The notes under the pieces are model-generated. The model made no database searches, was not told where the DNA came from, and saw only the letters and a program-made list of their open reading frames with translations. Shown piece after piece: positions 8,426 to 19,304 of a DNA stretch of 64,000 nt. Made by a program: the position numbers and the translations under genes. Every line of letters starts with the position of its first letter. Within the stretch, counting starts at the first letter, position 1. This DNA comes from Ancylobacter novellus (lineage in GTDB: Bacteria > Pseudomonadota > Alphaproteobacteria > Rhizobiales > Xanthobacteraceae), in the NCBI GenBank assembly GCA_003241485.1, contig QFQD01000011.1:1-64000 (forward strand), read 5' to 3'.

Positions 8426-9271
8426 TCAAAGCGCCGGCGTCTCCTCGGTGTTCTGCCAGAACACGTTACGCTCGAAGTAGTTTTGCAGGAACTGGCGCAG
8501 GCGCGGGTTCTGGTCCTTGCGGAACACCTCATCGGGCGAGCCGGCCGCGGCGATCACGCCGCGATCGATGAACATCACCTTGTCGGCGACCTGCGCGGCA
8601 AAGCCCATCTCGTGCGTCACCACGGCCATGGTCATGCCCTCGCGCGCGAGGTCGCGCATAACCTGCAGCACCTCGCCGACGAGTTCGGGATCGAGCGCCG
8701 AGGTCGGCTCGTCGAACAGCATGATGTGCGGCTCCATGGCGAGCGCGCGGGCGATGCCGACGCGCTGCTGCTGGCCGCCGGAGAGCTGGCTCGGATAGGC
8801 CTCCGCCCGCGCCGAAAGGCCAACCTTCTCCAGCATGGCCCGTGCCCGCTTCACGGCGTCCTCGCGGGCGATGCCGCGCGCCAGCTTCAGCGGCATGGCG
8901 ACGTTTTCCAGCGCCGTCATGTGCGGCCACAGATTGAACTGCTGGAACACGAAGCCGACATTGCGCCGCACGCGGGCCACTTCCGCATCCGACACCCGGC
9001 GGCGCTTGCCATTCTCCAGCGAGAAGCCGAGCAGCTCGCCTTCGATGTAGATCTCGCCCTCGCTGTACTCTTCCAGGAAGGCGATGCAGCGCAGCAGCGT
9101 CGACTTGCCGGAGCCGGAAGGCCCGATGATGCAGGTGACTTCCGACTTGGCGATGGTGAGGTCGATGCCCTTCAGCACCTCGGCCGAGCCGAAGCGCTTC
9201 CACACGCCCCGCACATCAATGATCGGGCGCGCATCGGGGGCGACTTTGGTGCTCATATCCGCCTGCTCCAT
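8426..9271 (-). CDS. Amino-acid ABC transporter ATP-binding protein (hut locus)
   Basis: This 281-residue ABC ATPase of the HisP/GlnQ type has Walker A GPSGSGKST (about residues 51-59), the signature LSGGQQQRVGIARAL and Walker B HIMLFDEPTSALDP, followed by VVTHEMGFAAQVAD. It energises import of a polar amino acid with the two permeases immediately upstream. The ATG at 9271 sits directly after the permease stop codon; an alternative ATG at 9256 has a GGAG upstream and may be the true start. It is transcribed with the permease genes. Confidence 0.93.
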   Translation of the reverse strand: MEQADMSTKVAPDARPIIDVRGVWKRFGSAEVLKGIDLTIAKSEVTCIIGPSGSGKSTLLRCIAFLEEYSEGEIYIEGELLGFSLENGKRRRVSDAEVARVRRNVGFVFQQFNLWPHMTALENVAMPLKLARGIAREDAVKRARAMLEKVGLSARAEAYPSQLSGGQQQRVGIARALAMEPHIMLFDEPTSALDPELVGEVLQVMRDLAREGMTMAVVTHEMGFAAQVADKVMFIDRGVIAAAGSPDEVFRKDQNPRLRQFLQNYFERNVFWQNTEETPAL

Positions 9272-9943
9272 CTAGCTCTGCCCGCGCAGCATGAAGCGGC
9301 CGACCCGCTTCTCCAGCCGGCGCGCGGCGGCGGTGACGATTTCGAGGAACGCCCAGTAGACGAGCGCAAGGAACAGCAGCGTCTCGGCGAAGGCGAAGGT
9401 GGTGGAGCCGATGGACTGCACCACCGACGTCAGCTCGTTCACCGTGATGACGGAGAGCACCGCGGTTTCCTTCGACAGCAGCACCGTCATGTTCGCCAGC
9501 GCCGGCAGAATGATGACGAGCATCTGCGGCAGCTGCACATGGCGCACGATCGCAAGGCGGGAAATGCCCATGATGCGTGCGGCTTCGATCTGGCCGGGCG
9601 GCACGGACAGGAAGCCGGCGCGGAAGATCTCCGAGAAATAGGCCCCGCCATAGAGCGCCAGCCCCGCCACGCCCGCCACCATCGGCGTGAGGTCGAGGCC
9701 GAAGAACGGCCCGCCATAGTAGATGACGAAGAGCTGGATCAGGAACGGCGTGCCGCGCATCACCGCGACATAGAAGTTCAGCGGCGCGGCCACCCAGCGG
9801 TTGGTCAGCAGCTGCACCACCGCCACGAACAGCCCGATGACCAGCCCGAGCGCGGTGCCCCCCATCCAGATCAGGATGGTCAGCCCCATGCCGTCGAGCA
9901 GTTCGCGCCAGTTGTCGGTGAGAATGGCGAGATTGAAGGTCAT
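9272..9943 (-). CDS. Amino-acid ABC transporter permease (hut locus, second)
   Basis: This 223-residue inner-membrane protein of the HisM/GlnP type has about five transmembrane segments. The EAA loop is visible as FLSVPPGQIEAARIMGISR. The start at 9943 overlaps the stop of the preceding permease by four bases (ATGA), so the two are translationally coupled and probably form a heterodimer. The next gene downstream is the ATPase. Confidence 0.93.
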   Translation of the reverse strand: MTFNLAILTDNWRELLDGMGLTILIWMGGTALGLVIGLFVAVVQLLTNRWVAAPLNFYVAVMRGTPFLIQLFVIYYGGPFFGLDLTPMVAGVAGLALYGGAYFSEIFRAGFLSVPPGQIEAARIMGISRLAIVRHVQLPQMLVIILPALANMTVLLSKETAVLSVITVNELTSVVQSIGSTTFAFAETLLFLALVYWAFLEIVTAAARRLEKRVGRFMLRGQS

Positions 9944-10599
9944 CGCGCGCGCTCCACCTTGAAGCGTCCTTCGACCAGCGTGCCGAAGGAGGTGATGACC
10001 GCGTTGATGACGAAATAGATCGCCCCTGCCGTGAGGTAGATCTCCAGCGGCTGGAAGGTGGAGGTGGCGATGTTCTGGGCGAGGCGCGTCAGCTCCAGCA
10101 CGCCGACGACGGAGATGAGCGAGGAGGCCTTGACCATCATGGTCGTCTCGTTCACCAGCGCCGGCAGCGTGAAGCGCACCGCCATCGGCACCTCGATGCG
10201 GGTGAGGATCTGCGCGCGCGAAAGCCCCACCATGCGCGCCGCCTCGATCAGGCCCGGCGGGATGCCGAGAAAGCCGCCGCGCAGGATCTCGGCGATGTAG
10301 GCACCCGTGCACAGCGCCAGCGTGCCCACCGCCGCCACCGAGGACGGCACGTTGAGGCCGATCAGCGGCAGGCAGTAATAGGAGATGAGCAGCTGAACCA
10401 GCAGCGGCACGCCGCGGAAGAAGCTCACATAAAAGGCCGAGATGCCCCGCCCGAGGCGGGAGGCGGACAAGCCGGCGGCGCACATCAGCGTGCCGATGCA
10501 GAAGCCGATCGCGACCGAGGTCAGCGAATACACCACGGTCCATACCGAGGCCTGCAGCAGCATCGGCAGGGATTTGACGATGATCTCGGTATTGAACAT
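9940..10599 (-). CDS. Amino-acid ABC transporter permease (hut locus, first)
   Basis: This 219-residue membrane protein is of the same family as its downstream partner, with the EAA loop GIPPGLIEAARMVGLSR. The ATG at 10599 has GGAG nearby; an earlier ATG at 10620 has weaker support. The gap to the monooxygenase upstream is about 65 bp, so monooxygenase and transporter may share a transcript starting at the HutC-type box near 12070. Confidence 0.92.
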   Translation of the reverse strand: MFNTEIIVKSLPMLLQASVWTVVYSLTSVAIGFCIGTLMCAAGLSASRLGRGISAFYVSFFRGVPLLVQLLISYYCLPLIGLNVPSSVAAVGTLALCTGAYIAEILRGGFLGIPPGLIEAARMVGLSRAQILTRIEVPMAVRFTLPALVNETTMMVKASSLISVVGVLELTRLAQNIATSTFQPLEIYLTAGAIYFVINAVITSFGTLVEGRFKVERAR

Positions 10600-10663
10600 C
10601 AGGACTCCGGGCGCCGCCATTCGCGGCTGGCGCTACGTAGCAAGTTTCCCGCCATGCCGCCTG

Positions 10664-12034
10664 TCACGAAGCGTCCGCCAGCCCGCGCCGGCGCCGGGCG
10701 CGCGTGTAACGGTTCTCCGGCACCGGGATGCCGAGATTGGCGCGCAGCGTGGTGCCCTCATATTCCTCGCGGAACAGCCCGCGCCGGCGCAGTTCCGGCA
10801 CCACCAGCTCGGTGAAGTCCTCCAGCCCGGCGGGCAGCGTCGGGCACATGACGATGAAGCCGTCCGCCGCGCGGCTCTGGAACCACTCCTCCATGAAATC
10901 GGCGACCACGGCGGGCGTGCCGGTGATGCCGTTTCCGGTGTGCTTCTCGCTGAACAGCTTGATGAGTTCGCCGACCGTGTGGCCCTTCATCACGAAGTCG
11001 GTCAGTTCGTCGAATAGCGCCTTGGAGCCCTTGGGCGCGGCCGGCAGCCGGTCTTTCGGGAAGGGCTGGTCGAGCGGCACGCCGGACAGATCGGCTTCCA
11101 GGAACTCCGCCAGCATCGCCCGGCCGACATCGGGATGCAGCTTGCCGGCGAGATACTCCACCTTCTCGCGCGCTTCCGCCTCGGTGCGCCCGACATTGAT
11201 GACCACGCCGGGCATGACCTTCAGATCGTCCGGCGCGCGGCCGAACTTCGCCATGCGCTCCTTCAGCGTGGCGTAGAACGCCTGGCTGCGCTGGAGGTTG
11301 GAGGCGAGCGAGAAGACGATCTCCGCAGTTTCCGCCGCCAGCTCGATGCCTGCCTCCGAGCCGCCCGCCTGCGCGATCACCGGCCGGCCCTGCGGGGTCG
11401 CCGCGATGTTCAGCGGGCCGCGCACCTGGAAGTGCTTGCCCTTGTGATGCAGCGTGTGGAGCTTGTCCTTGTCGTAATAGACCCCGCTCGCGCGATCGAG
11501 CTTGAGGGCGTCCTGCTCGAACGAGTCCCACAGGCCGAAGACGACGTCGACGAACTCCTTGCCGCGCTCATAGCGCAGCGCGTGCGGGTCGAGCCCCTCG
11601 CGGTTGAAGTTGTAGCCGGTCTCGTCATGGTCGGAGGTGACGACGTTCCAGCACGCCCGCCCGCCCGAGAGATGGTCGATGGAGGCGAAGATGCGGGCGA
11701 GATTATAGGGCTCGTAATAGGAGGTGGAGGCGGTCGCCACGAGGCCGAGATTGGAGGTCGAAACCGCGAGCGCGGAGAGCAGCGTCATCGGCTCGAAGCG
11801 GTTCATCTTGGTGGGCAGGCGGCACAGCGCCTCCGGGTCGCCAATGGCGGAAGCGGGCGAATCCGCCAGGAACATGAAGTCTAACTTGGCCGCCTCCGAC
11901 ATCTGCGCCACCTTGAGCAGGTGGCGGAAGTCGTTGGCACCGTTGACATCGCTCGCAGGGTGCAGCCAGCCGGCGGGGTTGTAGCCGAAGGTGTAGACGA
12001 AAGTTCCGAGCTTCAGCTTGTCCGGTCGGCTCAT
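10664..12034 (-). CDS. FMN-dependent LLM-class monooxygenase, NtaA/SnaA/DszA type
   Basis: This 456-residue flavin monooxygenase has the luciferase-like TIM barrel of the nitrilotriacetate/pristinamycin/dibenzothiophene-sulfone branch. The marks are GWLHP near residue 18, the stretch SGGRACWNVVTS, and AGGSEAGIELAAETAEIVFSL. These enzymes use reduced FMN from a separate reductase and O2 to oxidise N- or S-containing organic compounds; no reductase gene is in the window. The gene lies between the hut enzymes and the hut ABC transporter and has a HutC-type box 36 bp upstream, so it is probably induced with histidine catabolism. The substrate is unknown; a modified histidine or another imidazole is an inference only. 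The start at 12034 has a GGAGG site. Confidence 0.88.
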   Translation of the reverse strand: MSRPDKLKLGTFVYTFGYNPAGWLHPASDVNGANDFRHLLKVAQMSEAAKLDFMFLADSPASAIGDPEALCRLPTKMNRFEPMTLLSALAVSTSNLGLVATASTSYYEPYNLARIFASIDHLSGGRACWNVVTSDHDETGYNFNREGLDPHALRYERGKEFVDVVFGLWDSFEQDALKLDRASGVYYDKDKLHTLHHKGKHFQVRGPLNIAATPQGRPVIAQAGGSEAGIELAAETAEIVFSLASNLQRSQAFYATLKERMAKFGRAPDDLKVMPGVVINVGRTEAEAREKVEYLAGKLHPDVGRAMLAEFLEADLSGVPLDQPFPKDRLPAAPKGSKALFDELTDFVMKGHTVGELIKLFSEKHTGNGITGTPAVVADFMEEWFQSRAADGFIVMCPTLPAGLEDFTELVVPELRRRGLFREEYEGTTLRANLGIPVPENRYTRARRRRGLADAS

Positions 12035-12069
12035 GGAGGCCCCCCTCAAACGGCGATGCGAGATATTAT

Positions 12070-12081
12070 TTGTATAGACCT
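12070..12081. promoter_or_regulatory. HutC-type operator (box C), monooxygenase promoter
   Basis: TTGTATAGACCT matches ten of twelve positions of ATGTATAGACAT. It overlaps the last codons of the hutD remnant and lies 36 bp upstream of the monooxygenase start. Confidence 0.58.
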
Positions 12082-12592
12082 ATTTGTCGAGGCCGCCGGC
12101 GCTTTCCCACAGCTCGGCACCATAGAATGAAGCCTCGCCCGCCGCTTCGACAAGCACCGGCCCCTCGCTCACCACCGCATCGAACCACAGGCCCGGCGTG
12201 AGCGCCAGCAGCAGGAGCAGGCCGCGCTCGGGCGCCAGCACCGTGCTCCCGGAAAGTCTGTGATGGCGCAGGCGATGCGCATAGCGCCCGCGCCGCGTCA
12301 TCACATTGAGGTCGACGACCGGGCCGCCGAGCAGCGTGGCATGGGTCGGCACGTCGCCGGGAAAGCTGATTGGCGCGCCGTCCACGGTCACCGCCTGCGG
12401 TGCGCGGCCCTCGATCTCCAGCCGCAGCCCCTCGCCCTCCAGCACCGCCAGCGTGCGGTCGATACCCGGAGCTCACCCGCCACTCGAACGCGTCCATGCC
12501 GGCGCCGGGCGGGAAGATCGCGACCTCGGTGGTCGAGCCGGCGCCGTTCTTCCACGGCATGACCTTGTGGTCGGCCGCCCGCAGAATGCGCC

Positions 12593-12596
<4 letters not shown>
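12080..12596 (-). pseudogene. hutD: hutD, broken by a frame-disrupting deletion
   Basis: The first part, from a GTG at 12596 overlapping the hutU stop, encodes RILRAADHKVMPWKNGAGST ... MDAFEWRVS, the HutD N-terminus. The rest of the family sequence (GIDRTLAVLEGEGLRLEIEG to the end, ELWESAGG) is in another frame ending at 12080. At about 12465-12475 the DNA passes from WRVS straight to PGIDRTL. The roughly 14-residue segment that HutD proteins carry between these motifs is missing, and the frame changes. No single frame gives a full cupin. HutD is an accessory cupin-like protein, not a catalytic step, so the pathway can survive its loss. A sequencing or assembly error at this GC-rich spot is the main alternative. 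Confidence 0.75.
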
Positions 12597-14260
<1,664 letters not shown>

Positions 14261-14272
14261 CTCAAATCTCCC

Positions 14273-15091
14273 TCAGGCGCGCGAGCGTGCAAAGGCAAGG
14301 CACGCCTCGAAGATGGCGATCAGGGCCGCGCGGACGGGCGCGGCATAGGCGGGGTCGTAAGGCGTCGGCCAGTTGCTCTCGTCCACCGGCCCGAGCGGCT
14401 CGCGCAGATAGGCGCGGCAGGCCAGCTCCATCTGCACGGCATGAATGCCCGCCTCCGGCTGCCCGTAATGGCGGGTGATGTAGCCGCCCTTGAAGCGGCC
14501 ATTGCTGACGCGCTGGAATGGCGTGGCGTCGCAGATCGCCTCGATCTGCGCCTGCAGCTCCGGCGCGCAGGCGGCGCCGGAATTCGTCCCGATGTTGAAG
14601 TCCGGCAGCGTGCCCTCGAACAGGCGCGGGATGATCGAGCGGATCGAATGGCAGTCATAGAGCACCACCGCGCCATGGACCGCGCGGGCATGCTCGATCT
14701 CGGCCGCGAGCGCGGCATGGTAGGGATCGAAGTAGGCGGCGCGGCGCGCGGCGACGTCCGGCCCCCGGCCCTCCTTGTAGAGCGGCTCGCCGTCGAAGGT
14801 CGTGGTCGGGCAGAGTTCCGTGGTGGCCTGCCCCGGATAGAGCGAGACGCCGGAGGGGTCGCGGTTCACGTCGATCGCGGTACGCGACACCGAGGTGCGC
14901 ACCACGCTCGCCCCCATGCCGGCGGCGAAGTCGTAGAGCTGCTCGATCCACCAGTCGCAGTCCTTGCGGGCGCGCCAGGGGGAAACAAGGTCGCCGGCGA
15001 TCTCCGCCGGAAGGTCCGTGCCGGTATGCGGCAGCGAGACCACGAGCGGTGCCGTGCCGCGAATGACGGTGAGAAAGTCGGGATGACCCAT
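14273..15091 (-). CDS. hutG: N-formylglutamate deformylase (amidohydrolase)
   Basis: The 272-residue product belongs to the HutG N-formylglutamate amidohydrolase family (FGase). Visible features are VSLPHTGTDLPAEI near the N-terminus, the metal-site stretches DVNRDPSG and VVLYDCHSI, and NGRFKGGYITRHYGQP. It hydrolyses N-formylglutamate, the product of HutF, to glutamate and formate in the cytoplasm. It sits 5 bp after hutH and 12 bp before hutU in a tight operon. Presence together with hutF shows the five-step pathway rather than direct formiminoglutamase. Confidence 0.94.
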   Translation of the reverse strand: MGHPDFLTVIRGTAPLVVSLPHTGTDLPAEIAGDLVSPWRARKDCDWWIEQLYDFAAGMGASVVRTSVSRTAIDVNRDPSGVSLYPGQATTELCPTTTFDGEPLYKEGRGPDVAARRAAYFDPYHAALAAEIEHARAVHGAVVLYDCHSIRSIIPRLFEGTLPDFNIGTNSGAACAPELQAQIEAICDATPFQRVSNGRFKGGYITRHYGQPEAGIHAVQMELACRAYLREPLGPVDESNWPTPYDPAYAAPVRAALIAIFEACLAFARSRA

Positions 15092-15096
15092 CCCGC

Positions 15097-16632
15097 TTAC
15101 TCCCCGCTGATGGCCGGCAGCACGTCGCCCGCCAGCGCGGCGATGGCACCCGAGCGCACCAGCGCGTTCGCCGCCTCCATGTCGGGAGCGAAGAAGCGAT
15201 CCTCGTCGAGATGGGGCACCTGCGCCCGCAGCGTGGCGCGCACCTTCTCCAGAACCGGGCTCGACGCCAGCGGCTGGTGGAAGTCACAGCCCTGCGCGGC
15301 CGCCAGCAGCTCGATGCCGAGCACGCCCACGGCGTTTTCCACCATCGGCACCAGCCGGCGCGCGCCATGGGCGGCCATGGACACATGGTCCTCCTGGTTC
15401 GCCGAGGTCGGGATGGAATCGACGCTGGCGGGATAGGCGCGCTGCTTGTTCTCGGAAACCAGCGCCGCCGCCGTCACCTGCGGGATCATGAAGCCGGAGT
15501 TCAGCCCCGGCTTGGGCGTGAGGAAGGCCGGCATGCCCGACAGCGCGGGATCGACCAGCATGGCGATGCGGCGTTCGGACAATGAGCCGATCTCGCACAC
15601 GGCCAGCGCGATCATGTCGGCGGCGAAGGCCACCGGCTCGGCGTGGAAATTGCCGCCAGACAACGCGATGCCGTCCTCCGCGAAGATCAGCGGATTGTCG
15701 GAGACGCCGTTCGCTTCCGTGCCCAGCGTCACCGCCGCCTGCCGCAGCACGTCGAGCGCCGCGCCCATCACCTGCGGCTGGCAGCGCAGGCAGTACGGAT
15801 CCTGCACCCGCTCGTCGCCGACCAGATGCGACGCGCGGATGGCGGAACCGGTCATCAGGGTGCGCAGCGCCTGCGCGGTCTCGATCTGCCCACGGTGCCG
15901 CCGCACGGCATGGATGCGCGGATCGAACGGCGCATCGGAACCACGCGCGGCATCGGTCGACAGCGCGCCCGTCACCAGCGCCGAGCGGAACAGGTTCTCC
16001 GCCTCGAACAGGCCGGCCAGCGCATTGGCGGTGGAGAACTGCGTGCCATTGAGCAGGGCCAGGCCCTCCTTCGGGCCGAGTGTCACCGGGGCGAGCCCGG
16101 CATCGCGCAGAGCCGTCTCGGCGGCCACGCGGGCGCCATCGACGAAGATCTCGCCGACGCCGATCATCGTCGCCGTCAGGTGCGACAGCGGCGCCAGATC
16201 GCCCGACGCGCCGACCGAGCCCTGCGAGGGGATGACCGGGGTGAGCCCCTTCACCAGCATGGCTTCCAGCAGGTCCATGGTGGCGAGGCTGATGCCCGAC
16301 ACGCCCTGCGCCAGGCTGGCGAGTTTCAGCGCCATCATCAGCCGCGCGACCGGCACGGGCATGGGCTCGCCCACGCCCGCCGCATGGCTGAGCACGATGT
16401 TGCGCTGGAGCTTTGCGAGGTCCTCGTCGGCGATGCGCACCGTGGCGAGCTTACCGAAGCCGGTATTGATGCCATAGACAGGCTGCCCCTTGGCGAGGAT
16501 GGCCGCCACCGCCGCCGCGCTGCGTTCGATCACCGGACGCGCCGCCGGGTCGAGCGAAACGTCGGCACCACGATAGACCGCGCGCCACTCGGCAAGGCTG
16601 ACGTCGCCGGGCTTCAGGACGATATGTTTCAT
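15097..16632 (-). CDS. hutH: Histidine ammonia-lyase
   Basis: Histidase deaminates L-histidine to trans-urocanate, the entry step of the pathway. The 511-residue protein contains the Ala-Ser-Gly triad that forms the MIO cofactor in GSVGASGDLAPLSH (about residues 139-152) and the conserved VYGINTGFGKLA motif near residue 53. Length is usual for HutH. The ATG at 16632 overlaps the hutI stop by four bases, indicating coupled translation; a longer upstream reading frame is just coding sequence of hutI in another frame. Confidence 0.97.
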   Translation of the reverse strand: MKHIVLKPGDVSLAEWRAVYRGADVSLDPAARPVIERSAAAVAAILAKGQPVYGINTGFGKLATVRIADEDLAKLQRNIVLSHAAGVGEPMPVPVARLMMALKLASLAQGVSGISLATMDLLEAMLVKGLTPVIPSQGSVGASGDLAPLSHLTATMIGVGEIFVDGARVAAETALRDAGLAPVTLGPKEGLALLNGTQFSTANALAGLFEAENLFRSALVTGALSTDAARGSDAPFDPRIHAVRRHRGQIETAQALRTLMTGSAIRASHLVGDERVQDPYCLRCQPQVMGAALDVLRQAAVTLGTEANGVSDNPLIFAEDGIALSGGNFHAEPVAFAADMIALAVCEIGSLSERRIAMLVDPALSGMPAFLTPKPGLNSGFMIPQVTAAALVSENKQRAYPASVDSIPTSANQEDHVSMAAHGARRLVPMVENAVGVLGIELLAAAQGCDFHQPLASSPVLEKVRATLRAQVPHLDEDRFFAPDMEAANALVRSGAIAALAGDVLPAISGE

Positions 16633-17831
16633 TGACCCCTCCAGACGCGGGCGTGCAGCGGATTGAATCCCATGCGGTAGACGAGTTCCGCCGGCCGCTC
16701 GATGTTCCAGATCGCGAGGTCGCAGCTCTTGCCGGCCTCCAGCGTACCGATGTCCCCCAGCCGACCAAGCGCCCGCGCGGCCTCGCGCGTGACGCCGGCG
16801 ATGCACTCGTCCACGGTGAGGCGGAACAGCGTGGCGCCCATGTTCATGGTCAGCAGCAGCGAGGTGAGCGGCGAGGTGCCGGGGTTGCAGTCGGTCGCCA
16901 ACGCGATCCTGGTGCCATGCTTGCGGAACAGCTCCACCGGCGGCAGCTTGGTCTCGCGAATGAAATAGAACGCACCCGGCAGCAGCACGGCAACCGTGCC
17001 GGCCTTGGCCATGGCGGCCGCGCCTTCCTCATCCGTATGTTCGAGATGGTCGGCGGAGAGCGCGCCGAATTCCGCGGCCAGCTTGGCGCCGTGCAGGTTC
17101 GACAGCTGGTCGGCATGCAGCTTCACCGGCAGGCCGAGCGACCGGGCGGCGGTGAAGACCCGCGCCACCTGTTCCGGCGAGAAGGCCAGCCCCTCGCAGA
17201 ACGCGTCGACCGCATCGGCGAGGCCCGCCTGCGCGATCTCCGGCAGCAGGGCGATGACCTCAGCGATATAGGCGTCCTTGTCGCCGCCGGCTTCCGGCGG
17301 CAGGGCGTGGGCGCCGAGACAGGTGGTCGTCACCGACACGGGCCGCGCCTCGCCCAGCGCGCGGGCGGCGCGAAGGCTCTTCAACTCGGCCTCGCGCGAC
17401 AGGCCGTAGCCCGACTTGACCTCGACCGTCGTCACCCCTTCCGACAGCAACGCGTCGAGGCGCGGCAGCGCGCTGGCGACAAGCTCCGCTTCGCTGGCGG
17501 CGCGCGTCGCCTTCATGGTGGAGACGATGCCCCCGCCTGCCCGCGCGATCTCCTCATAGGAGGCGCCGGCGAGACGCAGCTCGAATTCATGCGCGCGATC
17601 GCCGCCGAAGATCAGATGGGTGTGGCAGTCGATCAGGCCAGGGGTGATCCAGCGCCCCTCGCAATCGATGATCTCGTCGGCCTCGATCGCGCCCGCCCCG
17701 CTCGCCGGACCGGCATAGGCAATGCGGCCACCGCTTGACGCGACAAGCCCGTCTTCCACCAGGCCGAGCCCCTGCGAGCCTTCGGCCAGTGTGGCCAGCC
17801 GGGCACTCCGCCATACTCGATCGCAGCGCAT
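16629..17831 (-). CDS. hutI: Imidazolonepropionase
   Basis: This 400-residue amidohydrolase-fold enzyme opens the imidazolone ring to N-formimino-L-glutamate. The metal-binding motif LIDCHTHLIFGGDR (about residues 72-85), ARAGGGIVSTMKATR and the C-terminal ALATDCNPGTSP are diagnostic. It is the first gene of the minus-strand hutI-hutH-hutG-hutU-(hutD) operon. A perfect HutC-type box lies 37 bp upstream of its start and is shared with the divergent hutF. Confidence 0.96.
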   Translation of the reverse strand: MRCDRVWRSARLATLAEGSQGLGLVEDGLVASSGGRIAYAGPASGAGAIEADEIIDCEGRWITPGLIDCHTHLIFGGDRAHEFELRLAGASYEEIARAGGGIVSTMKATRAASEAELVASALPRLDALLSEGVTTVEVKSGYGLSREAELKSLRAARALGEARPVSVTTTCLGAHALPPEAGGDKDAYIAEVIALLPEIAQAGLADAVDAFCEGLAFSPEQVARVFTAARSLGLPVKLHADQLSNLHGAKLAAEFGALSADHLEHTDEEGAAAMAKAGTVAVLLPGAFYFIRETKLPPVELFRKHGTRIALATDCNPGTSPLTSLLLTMNMGATLFRLTVDECIAGVTREAARALGRLGDIGTLEAGKSCDLAIWNIERPAELVYRMGFNPLHARVWRGQ

Positions 17832-17867
17832 GGAGCTTCCTCAGCGGTGATGACAGGGGAGCAATTA

Positions 17868-17879
17868 ATGTCTATACAT
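17868..17879. promoter_or_regulatory. HutC-type operator (box D), between hutI and hutF
   Basis: ATGTCTATACAT (ATGTATAGACAT on the other strand) is the exact consensus of the four boxes in the window. It lies in the divergent promoter region, 37 bp from hutI and 49 bp from hutF, so one site could control both transcripts. Confidence 0.78.
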
Positions 17880-17927
17880 AATAGCACCTCGGCCAACTTG
17901 TCCATAGCCTTCGGGAGCGACGACGCG

Positions 17928-19280
17928 ATGACCCGCCTCTGGTTTGAAAACGCTTATCTCGCAGATGGTTGGGCCCGTAACGTGACTCTCGATGTCACCG
18001 AGGGACGGATCGTCGCGCTGACCCCGGACACGGATTCGAGCGGCATCGCAGAACGCCATGCCATCGCCCTGCCCGGACTCCCGAATCTGCACAGCCACGC
18101 CTTCCAGCGCGCCTTTGCCGGCCACACCGAGGTGCGCGGCCCCACCGGCGACAGCTTCTGGACGTGGCGCGAGGCGATGTACCGCGCGGTCGACCGCATC
18201 GACCCCGAAGATGTCGAAGCCATCGCCGCGCAGGTCTATGTCGAGATGCTGGAGGCCGGCTTCACCCGTGTGGGCGAGTTCCACTATCTCCACCACGACC
18301 GCGACGGGCGCCCCTATGCCGATATTGGCGAGCTGAGCCACCGTATCGCGGCGGCGGCGGGAGAGACCGGCATCGCCCTGACCCTGCTGCCCGTGTTTTA
18401 CGCCCATGGCGGTTTCGGCGCGCAGGCGCCCACCCACGGACAGCGGCGTTTCATAAACGATATCAACAGCTTCAGCCGGCTGATTGAATCAGCCCGGGAA
18501 GGACTTGAATCACTTTCTGATGCGGTTCTCGGCCTCGCGCCGCACAGCCTGCGGGCCGCGACGGCGGAGGAAATCGCCGCCATCCTGCCGCTGACCGACG
18601 GACCGATCCATATCCACGTCGCCGAGCAGACCAAGGAAGTGGATGACTGCCTGTCCTGGTCCGGACGCCGGCCGGTCGAGTATCTGCTCGACCACGCTCC
18701 GGTCGACCATCGCTGGTGCCTCATCCACGCCACCCACATGACGCCGGCCGAGACCCTTGCCATGGCCCGCAGCGGCGCGGTGGCCGGCCTCTGCCCGATC
18801 ACCGAGGCCAATCTCGGCGACGGCATCTTCCCCGCCCCGGACTTCGTCGCGGCGGGCGGGCGCTACGGCGTCGGCTCGGATTCGAACGTGCGGATCGACG
18901 CCGCCGAGGAACTGCGCCTGCTGGAATATTCGCAGCGCCTTGCCCTGCGCGCGCGCAATGTGCTCGCCATGCAGGAGGGGCGCTCAACCGGTGAAACGCT
19001 GTTCGCCTCGGCGCTGCAGGGCGGGGCGCAGGCGCTGCAGGGCACGACCGGACTTGCGGTAGGCGCGCCGGCCGACATTGTCAGCCTCGACGCCGACCAT
19101 CCCTCGATCGGCGGCCGCACGGGCGCGGCGATCCTCGACGGTTTCGTCTTCGCCGCGGCACGCCCCGCCATTGACTGTGTCTGGCGCCGCGGCAACAAAC
19201 TGGTGGAAGGCGGACGGCACCGTGCCCGCGAGAGCGTCGCGGCACGCTTCCGTGCCACGCTCGCCAAAATAGCCGCGTGA
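17928..19280 (+). CDS. hutF: Formimidoylglutamate deiminase
   Basis: HutF deiminates N-formimino-L-glutamate to N-formyl-L-glutamate plus ammonia. The 450-residue product is an amidohydrolase-superfamily protein starting MTRLWFENAYLADGW. It has the metal motif LPNLHSHAFQRAF (about 48-60), the HIHVAEQTKEVDDC segment and GVGSDSNVRIDAAEELR near the C-terminal metal site. The ATG at 17928 follows GGGAG; upstream in-frame ATGs would run through the operator. It pairs functionally with hutG on the opposite strand and is followed 24 bp later by a RidA-family gene. Confidence 0.95.
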   Translation: MTRLWFENAYLADGWARNVTLDVTEGRIVALTPDTDSSGIAERHAIALPGLPNLHSHAFQRAFAGHTEVRGPTGDSFWTWREAMYRAVDRIDPEDVEAIAAQVYVEMLEAGFTRVGEFHYLHHDRDGRPYADIGELSHRIAAAAGETGIALTLLPVFYAHGGFGAQAPTHGQRRFINDINSFSRLIESAREGLESLSDAVLGLAPHSLRAATAEEIAAILPLTDGPIHIHVAEQTKEVDDCLSWSGRRPVEYLLDHAPVDHRWCLIHATHMTPAETLAMARSGAVAGLCPITEANLGDGIFPAPDFVAAGGRYGVGSDSNVRIDAAEELRLLEYSQRLALRARNVLAMQEGRSTGETLFASALQGGAQALQGTTGLAVGAPADIVSLDADHPSIGGRTGAAILDGFVFAAARPAIDCVWRRGNKLVEGGRHRARESVAARFRATLAKIAA

Positions 19281-19304
19281 ACCACCAGTAAGCAGGGAAA
19301 GCCT

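Noticed and set aside
14273..15091. Formiminoglutamase (direct four-step hut route) as the role of this gene
   Set aside because: The motifs fit the N-formylglutamate amidohydrolase family, not the arginase-like formiminoglutamase, and hutF is present.
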